From contig NC_088306.1 in assembly GCF_032854445.1 (NCBI RefSeq), forward strand, positions 12,331,386 through 12,395,385: a stretch of 64,000 nucleotides of DNA. The letters run 5' to 3'. Shown here in pieces: positions 57,095 through 64,000 of the stretch (position 1 is the first letter of the stretch; every line of letters begins with the position of its first letter). A model generated the notes under the pieces. It saw only the letters and a list, made by a program, of their open reading frames with translations. It had not been told where the DNA came from and ran no database searches. This DNA is from Liolophura sinensis. Its lineage: Eukaryota; Mollusca; Polyplacophora; Chitonida; Chitonidae. Both the position numbers and the translations under genes were made by a program.

Positions 57095-58552
57095 TCAGTT
57101 GACTTGTGAAAACCCGTACGTAAATAGCAATCTGTATGGAGTGCCTCAGTGTCTTGTCACAATAACTTCACAGATTCGCTGTCCACCCGCCGAGAAAGAC
57201 TTGACCGCTTTATATCACAGCGCTATTCTGTGGACATTCCAGCGGTCAGCTGACTGTCGATGTCCAAGAAAGGCCCATTTCTGCTTCCATTCCATGAGTG
57301 CCGGGTAGAAATAAGTTGCTGATATTAACTTAATGAAAGGACAACCAAGAAGCCGGTTTGGTTCATTGGTCCGTAGTGCCTGGGTTATGGCGAATTCAAT
57401 AAGACATTGAATCCCACACAGCGAATTACTACAAGGAAGGGATATTTAGTGGTTCGAATCACGTATTCCTTTTGGTCACAGATTTCCGCTTCGGGATACA
57501 GTATAACTGCCGTGTATGACGACCAGTACAATTCTCGTGACTACTTTATGCCATCTGGAACCAGTTGACTCAATATCGTTAATAACACAATCTATAGACA
57601 TTCTTTTTGTGACGTCGCGAGCTGAAAGGCATAGTCCAGTTGTTATACTATGTCTCTCGTCAAATTGTCCTTCAGGCTAAGGCATTCTGAACCTCAAAGC
57701 AATTTCCGTTGAAGTGTAATTGGTATCATCTGCTGTAGAAGTTTGCCGTATTAATACTGCAGGGTAACTCGCAAATTCATACTGGTCGATCAAAATATGT
57801 AAACAAGCATTGTTTTATTATACTTATTTTCCCAACTGTAAAAACAAATATTTCTATAGCAATGGAATAATGTTTTATTTATTCGTACTAATGACTAATT
57901 TTCACAGGTTTATTAGGTACTTTCTGGTACGATAAATCTAGAACCGACTACATCGATTCTAGTACCTCCCATTTACAGCTGACATTTCAGCTGTAAATCA
58001 GTGTGATTTTGGCCTGGTTGATCGGGATAACTCCATTGATCATTGGAAACTTTAACAGATAGTAGTGGGAATAAATCGTAATTTTCTTTATATTTTCAGC
58101 TTTTCTGGACACTTCCTCGGCTTATGGGTGAGTACATATGATACTTTTGTATTAATTACACATTTGTTCACCAGGAGGATGAAGTCAACGAACTCAGATT
58201 TCAGATTTCTTCCAGCTAACATAAATACTTTATATATTGGCTTCAAAGATGCTTTGCAACAGGATTATCTTATTAGGGAATGAAATCTTTTTAAAACAAA
58301 TTAAGCTTGCAAAACTGACCCATGGATGAGCTATAGGAAATCGATATCTTCCCCAAATCCTAATACAGCTCCATTCGCTAAAAGTGGAAATAACCCAATC
58401 AGAATTATGTTGAGACAAATCGTGTGTTATTTTTTCCAGCTTGCATTATTCGATAGGTTAAAGTGGTCATAAAGTCAGTCACTAAATCTAAATTAATTTC
58501 CTTAGAAGTTTTCAGAGGTGTTTTAAATTTTTAAAAAATCTCTGCAACGTAT
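57095..58552. other. Unassigned DNA after the peptide gene
   Basis: No gene recognised. An AATAAA at 58069 could serve the candidate terminal exon. A 28-bp segment at 58100-58127 has good splice sites on both sides (ttttcag and gtgagt) but no supporting context. Confidence 0.4.
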
Positions 58553-58797
58553 ATTTATTTATTTATTTGATTGGTGTTTACGCCGTACTCAAGAATATTT
58601 CACTTATAAGACGGTGGCCAGTATTATTGTGGGAGAAAACCGGGCAGAGCCCGGGGGGAAACCCACGACCATTCGCAGGTTGATGACAGGCCTTCCCACG
58701 TACGGCAGGAGAGGGCGAGCTGGACTTGAACTCACAGTGACCACATTGGTGAGAGGCTCCTGGGTCATTACGCTGCGCTAGCGCGCTAACCAACTGC
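58553..58797 (-). mobile_element. tRNA-derived SINE, near full length
   Basis: Reverse orientation, from the T-rich tail to CGCTAGCGCGCTAACCAACT. The last bases of the head (the GGGGCCACC start) are missing. CTGCAA on both sides may be a short duplication. Confidence 0.93.
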
Positions 58798-59501
58798 AAA
58801 GAATATGAAAGAATGAATAGCAAATGATACTCAGTACATGACCACTCATTTGGTTACGCTAATTTGCCATGTTAGCTATCTAGATGGACGTAACATCCGT
58901 ATGAGCTCTACTGTAGCGTTGGTGTTCTATTAAAACAACGTTGCACGTTTCCGAAATTAGGTGTACGTGATCGGGCATGAAAGTCTGATGGAGAAAAGTA
59001 CAAGTACAACACGTCACATACTCTACTCAAGAGTTTCAGCTTTGTTCCGTTTTCAAAGGACTGAAGTTTCCTTGAGTTGACAGTATGTTAGGGCGAACGT
59101 GAAGGCAAACGTCGTTGGCACAGCGTCGTCCTTAGATCGTCCTTTTCGTCTTCGACATCAAGGAATCTACCGAGCACATCAGGGCCTTGTCATTTGGAGC
59201 AGACTTTTTCCTATCGACGTTGGGAAGACATTTCCTTAATAAGTGTGGCTTAGCTAAGGAATTATGCAGTGAAATCTTCTGATTCTCAAACAACAGATAT
59301 CCTGAGGCGGTTACGTTGCCAACTCGCACTGACAAATTACTGCCCAAGAGGTAATATTCAGACACGGGTAGCCGTTCTCAGTTCCACATAAACGTGTGAC
59401 TCTTCAGTTGAATCAAAATTTTTCAGTTTACACCTTAAAACAATCTCGAAATCCGACTTATTGTAGAGATGTCTATCTATCTACCATAAGAGGGCGCACT
59501 A
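58798..59501. other. Unassigned DNA
   Basis: No coding or repeat signal recognised. Confidence 0.4.
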
Positions 59502-59512
59502 TCTCGTGACGC

Positions 59513-59742
59513 ATGAAGGGGAGAGTGCAACGACTGGTTGACCCGTATCTGTATAACTACTCGGGCGGGGCGGCATACTTGCCTTCGGTAAGGCGTCTCA
59601 GTGAAGCAGCACTAGATAAAAAAGCGGTGGAAATCCGTCCTGCAACAAGGAGGCACATTACATGCGGTCTAAGGATTCCTTCGTCGTCATATGACTGAAA
59701 AATTGATAAGTATGACGTTAAACCCCAAGCATTCACTCACTC
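59513..59742 (+). mobile_element. Second SINE family, with 11-bp duplication
   Basis: A 230-bp element ending TGACTGAAAAATTGATAAGT, GACGTTAAACCCCAAGC and CACTCACTC. TCTCGTGACGC occurs at 59502-59512 and 59743-59753. Its 3' end differs entirely from the abundant SINE; from memory, a CGTTAAACCC...CACTCACTC end is common in molluscan repeats. The open frame inside (59513-59698) is incidental. Confidence 0.85.
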
Positions 59743-59753
59743 TCTCGTGACGC

Positions 59754-62700
59754 TTTAATATTAGCGGTTCGTGAAGTCCCTAAGGGCCTGTACCACATGT
59801 ATACTCGGGCGTGAACTGTCTGTCAGCGCAATATTCCCATGCAATGTTAATTCCATCTTCTCCGCTTTCAAAACTTTGTTCTAATGCCTATGAGTAGATT
59901 TACTTCTTACTTTCTAGGTATATATAGTGACACTCTTTATGTTCGCGTTACAGTTGTTGTCAGCAAAATTACAGTCGAACATTACCGTTGGCAAACGGCC
60001 TTCAGAACGTTGTTTACTTCTAAACCAATCTTTTAGCAGTAGTAACTGTGTCTATAGTACGCTATATTCCGGGCCTGACTTGAACTCAGCTCATGTCACC
60101 TTGAAACAGGGCGCCTCGTCCGTTCCTAATATAATTAAGACGCTCGTTAGCCGACGGGACGAGGTGTCATTCAGTGGACTTAATTCTACGAGCCTGACAA
60201 ACTGACGCTGTCTACGCGAGCTTGTCCGAATCACCTGCTTCATGGGGGGTCGTGGTATAGAGACCACGGCGAGAGAGAGAGACGAGTTGTTGACGATCAG
60301 TCACCACAACCAAGCAGACTGTTCTGTAATTGCTTTCTAATAAGCATAAATATCCAGCAAATGAGCCCGTCTAGCTTGCTTAGCCGCACAGCTGTGTAAG
60401 TACCCACCCTCTTCACTCCCGCGGCACTTTTGCGAAGCTCTCACACCCCTCTCCCAGCACTCACCACTATGTTAACTTGATAGAGAAGTTTCCCTTCTCG
60501 TCCCTTGCTACGGACCGTAGAACAATTTTCACGTTATTCTGACTAAAACAATACGATCGGAATGCAGACATAATTACTAGTAATCAAGCCACATCCACGG
60601 CGTTGTCTACTCGTGAATAATACGATAGTGACGTGCTGGTAAACACTGGAACCATTTTGGTCAGCCCACTGAATCATGATACCATGGTAGTGTAGGTGTT
60701 AATCGTGAAGAGAGATGCTTACCTAAAAACCATCAGCCGCAAAATGAAGACATTAGCTCATTAGTCGCTGGGTTGTTACATCTGAGAACATTAAACAGTC
60801 GAGAAAAGTAAAAGAGTGAATAAATGATTATGGCTTTACGCCAAATTGACAATATATCAACAATATCGAGGTGACTAAATGAAGGGAAAAATAGCTGAAG
60901 CAGCCATAGTAACAGAGCTCCAGTTGTAAAAGTATCGACGAATTTTACGCAGTAATTGGCTAGGCAAAAACCGAATAGGACTAAGAATACTCCGAACCAT
61001 GGGCTTTAGGGATTTACGACGTTAATCTGTCTATAGTTTCTTGTCATCTCATTTACCGATTCAATTCATGTATTATTCGGCGTTCCTCACGTTAATGCTT
61101 TTGAATGCGCTAGACTGGTTAAGCGATTGCTAACTATGGTTATTTATTTTATCTTATTTATTTATTGACCTGCTGTCGGCTTTGGGCAACTGGACCAGCG
61201 AGATACCCTAATTTATCTTGGTTTCTGTCATGTTCTTATTTGTGGACATGAACAAAACGTAGACAAAAACCCCGCGGGCTGTGTTTTATATTTGTGTCTA
61301 ACTCCGCTTACCCTGAGGCTGACACGTGCATAAGCCTCAGTGCTTTTACAGTTATTCCCGGCATCAGTGGTAAGGGATGACTGCATTTCTCTGCATATTT
61401 TATGTATTTGGACATTACTGTTAGTAATTGTGTCAGAAACTGGCCTTGTGATTATTGATCGTGAATGTCAGGTCTGATATGTCAGGACTGGATCCGTGTT
61501 TCCGGAGTCAGAAGAAGTTATTATTACGATGTGTGAGCTAATAGTCACTATTTCGCACAAGTGAAATATTATATTTATGTAGTGCAGGTTCTCATTTCTT
61601 ACAGAGCATCCAAAAATTGTGGTAAATGACTGAAAAAACAGAAAAGTAGAAAACCAACGAAGGCTAAGCCAAACTGTTGTTTCAAACACTGTAACACAAA
61701 CGCATACATCTTTGTCTATCAGCCTGCATGGTGAACGCTGTGATAGCGTCTTAGCTGACCACTCCTGGATAAAGTATTAAGAACCAAATCCCAGATGATC
61801 CTTTAATTTGGTTTAATTCGTTTTCTCGTTATCAGTAAACTGCATGCCCGGGGAGAATTTATCCATGATGCATTCGTTACACTCCATGGAATCATTTGAA
61901 CGTATTGAACGCTAAACCCAGGGCAATGTCGCTCTTATGTCCGGGTAAACCTCTTTAATACAGCGTTCGCTGGAGTGAAAGACAATTGTAATTTCCTTTC
62001 AAGGTTAATATCTTGAATGAACAGAATCGACCTGAATGTTCAATTGGCGGAGCGTCATTTAGAGCAAGAGTTCTTTACTGGGATACATTTACATAGCCGT
62101 GCCCATTATTTATTGCAGATGGGGTAGTTAAGTGGAACAATTTACACAAAATCTCTCATCTGCAGGTACAATGCCCAGCGAAAAAATGTCAGTGTACACT
62201 GGTATCTTTGAAGTGTGCAGTAATTATGCGAAAGGCAACCAACATTTCATGACGTCATCAATTCGAAGTTTTCCATGCAGTTTAAATGTAGTTATCAATA
62301 ATAAAGTCAATCCGCCCCAGACGCTGCGGTTTCTCTTAGCCATAAAACTAGCCACAATAAAAAACATAGATAAAGTGAATAAGTAAAACTTTAAATTATT
62401 CTTTCAGATTGACAAATACTACCTCTATACACCACGGAACGTCAAAAGTGCAGCACGGTGCAGCTTTTCGTGTTCTTGTGCATTTGGTATCCCTTCTTGG
62501 CACTTACTAAACGCCCAGTAAGGTAGAGAAGTTGGCTGACCTAGTGAAAGTCTATAAATCAAGCAATTCATGGGACTTGTTCTGAGACTAACTACCTGCC
62601 GTATAACGATCACGTCTTTAGGAGGCTCAACCTCACAAACAAGCTTCTGGTCCCGTGGTTTAGCACCAGTACCTGTCTCGTAACCGTGTATGAGACGGCC

Positions 62701-64000
62701 GCCAGGCCGCCATTATCATTTCTAGGTCCGCACTTAATCGCATTAAACCCACCGGACGTGGCGGAGGAGAGCCATATTCCAATCATGGAATCACGGCCTG
62801 GCAGTCGGCGCTGAAGAAGGCCGGCGGTGGTTCTTACCTCGTTTTATCCAAAATGGACTGATTACATGGCCAAAATGTCCCTCATAATCTCTCCTCGGTG
62901 GCGGGATTTAAGGGAAAGATCTGTCCTCCACCACGAGCGGTAGTTTGAGGCGATTGACATGGATCTCTTCATATAGCACGGCTATGTTTGCACGATTTAG
63001 GGCCAAGTGCGGCATTGTTCTATTAACTTTAACCCTTTTACTGGACGAAATATGGTGAAATGTGTGATTGAAAAAAAGGAAATGCCTGGCCTTGCTCGCA
63101 ACTCCCTACACTTTTTAGTACCACTTTGACCTTATATTTCTAGCGAGTACAAAGCTATTTATTGAACGACTGAAATAAAAAAGGCCTGTTTCACTCCAGA
63201 ACGATATCCCGATTGTCACCAGAGTCATGCTGTCAGATTCTGGGATGGAATAACCAAGGGTAATGATAGAAGCAGTTTATCTGCTATAACGTCAATTAGA
63301 CACGTCACATTTCTTAGATATTTCATTTGCTCTGCGCAGGTGAGACATGTTCTCTGCATATTATTGAGTTTCAGTCGAACTGACTCTCTCCATTCTAGCC
63401 TAACACGTCTTTGATAGCAGATCAACAGAACAGATGATACCTCTGTGATAAAATTTCCACAGGTAATCTTTCTGCGAAGATCACGGAATTGGGATATTTA
63501 TTTGCATGTCTTAACGTTGACTGACTTCTATGTCGCTCTCAGTTGTAAGAAAAACCCAAAGGGTAAAACTTTCAGATGTCATTTCTGGGATAAGTATGAC
63601 GCACTGACGAGTTTTTATAAACGAGACTGATTATTTATTCGTTCTTTATTGGGGGTGTATGTGGTACTGAGGTCTGTTTCACTTACACGGCGACGGTCAG
63701 GATCTGGAACCGAAGGAAACGACCACCCTTCGCATCTAACGCATACACACTTGGCAGAGATTGGCAAAGAAAGATAAGCTTTGAGTTGTTCTGTTTTGCT
63801 CATTTCTGCCAGCTTCTGCGTGCATAGAAAAGAGAACGAGACAAAAAGTGCACACCGATTAGTGTGCCTAAAGGATATTTAATCGTTGTGAAGGAATTCT
63901 GATGTATTGTAACTGTCATTCTTTCCCCATCTTTCATTAAATGTTTGAACTATAAATGCAATACACGAGACTTATCAATCGATGAAAAATACTATGTGGA
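59754..64000. other. Unassigned DNA at the right end
   Basis: No supported gene. A faint SINE-like remnant lies near 63630-63700 (CGTTCTTTATTGGGGGTGTA, TTTCACTTACACGGCGACGG), and a GC-rich patch at 62690-62840. Short open frames here show no domain. Confidence 0.4.

Noticed and set aside
58100-58127. 28-bp mini-exon between ttttcag and gtgagt
   Set aside because: Splice sites are good but no phase partner or protein context supports it.

Overview
This is nuclear DNA from an animal, most likely a mollusc or a close lophotrochozoan relative. The genes have small exons, GT..AG introns up to 14.5 kb, and very long non-coding stretches. At least sixteen copies or fragments of one tRNA-derived SINE are present, with an (AAATA)n tail and the 3' signature ATATTCTTGAGTACGGCGTAA, plus one copy of a second SINE with a CACTCACTC tail. 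I know both types from molluscan sequence by memory, not from a search. There are no bacterial genes, operons or CRISPR arrays. Bases 33791-33990 are an assembly gap.

Left third (1-23906, + strand): six exons form the 3' part of one gene whose 5' exons lie before the window. Together they encode 1043 residues. The outer parts are the catalytic macrodomain of poly(ADP-ribose) glycohydrolase (PARG): the GGG-x7-QEE signature, the GYA loop, AIDA...LNKA, ATGNWGCG...GGD, YFTF and the TVG-type C-terminal helix region. About 820 residues are inserted just before ATGNWGCG, nearly all in one 2.3 kb exon. The insertion carries at least eight helices of the type that A-kinase anchoring proteins use to dock protein kinase A (PKA), five RRxS phosphorylation consensus sites and a FFAT-like motif. 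From memory, the C-terminal wording (IQWAAAS, GWTVG, DLFQELL) also resembles the C-termini of vertebrate AKAP11 and SPHKAP. The gene therefore looks like a link between PARG and the AKAP11/SPHKAP anchors, and it is the main discovery candidate of the window.

Middle (23907-41400): no gene that I can support. It holds the 3' flank of the PARG/AKAP gene, a 44-bp and a 57-bp minisatellite, SINE fragments, and a TIR-flanked DNA element that contains the assembly gap and sits in TA repeats.

Right part (41400-64000, + strand): a probable secreted-peptide precursor gene. It has a candidate non-coding first exon (to 41598), a well supported signal-peptide exon (52060-52255) with KR and RRRR processing sites, and a candidate last exon (56912-57094) that keeps phase and would end a 25-residue peptide at KK. 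A 1.85 kb array of 36-bp units lies in its last intron. The rest is SINEs and unassigned DNA.

Tandem repeats are unusually dense: more than a dozen unrelated families with units from 19 to 57 bp. Most of the long open frames outside the exons named above are products of these arrays.
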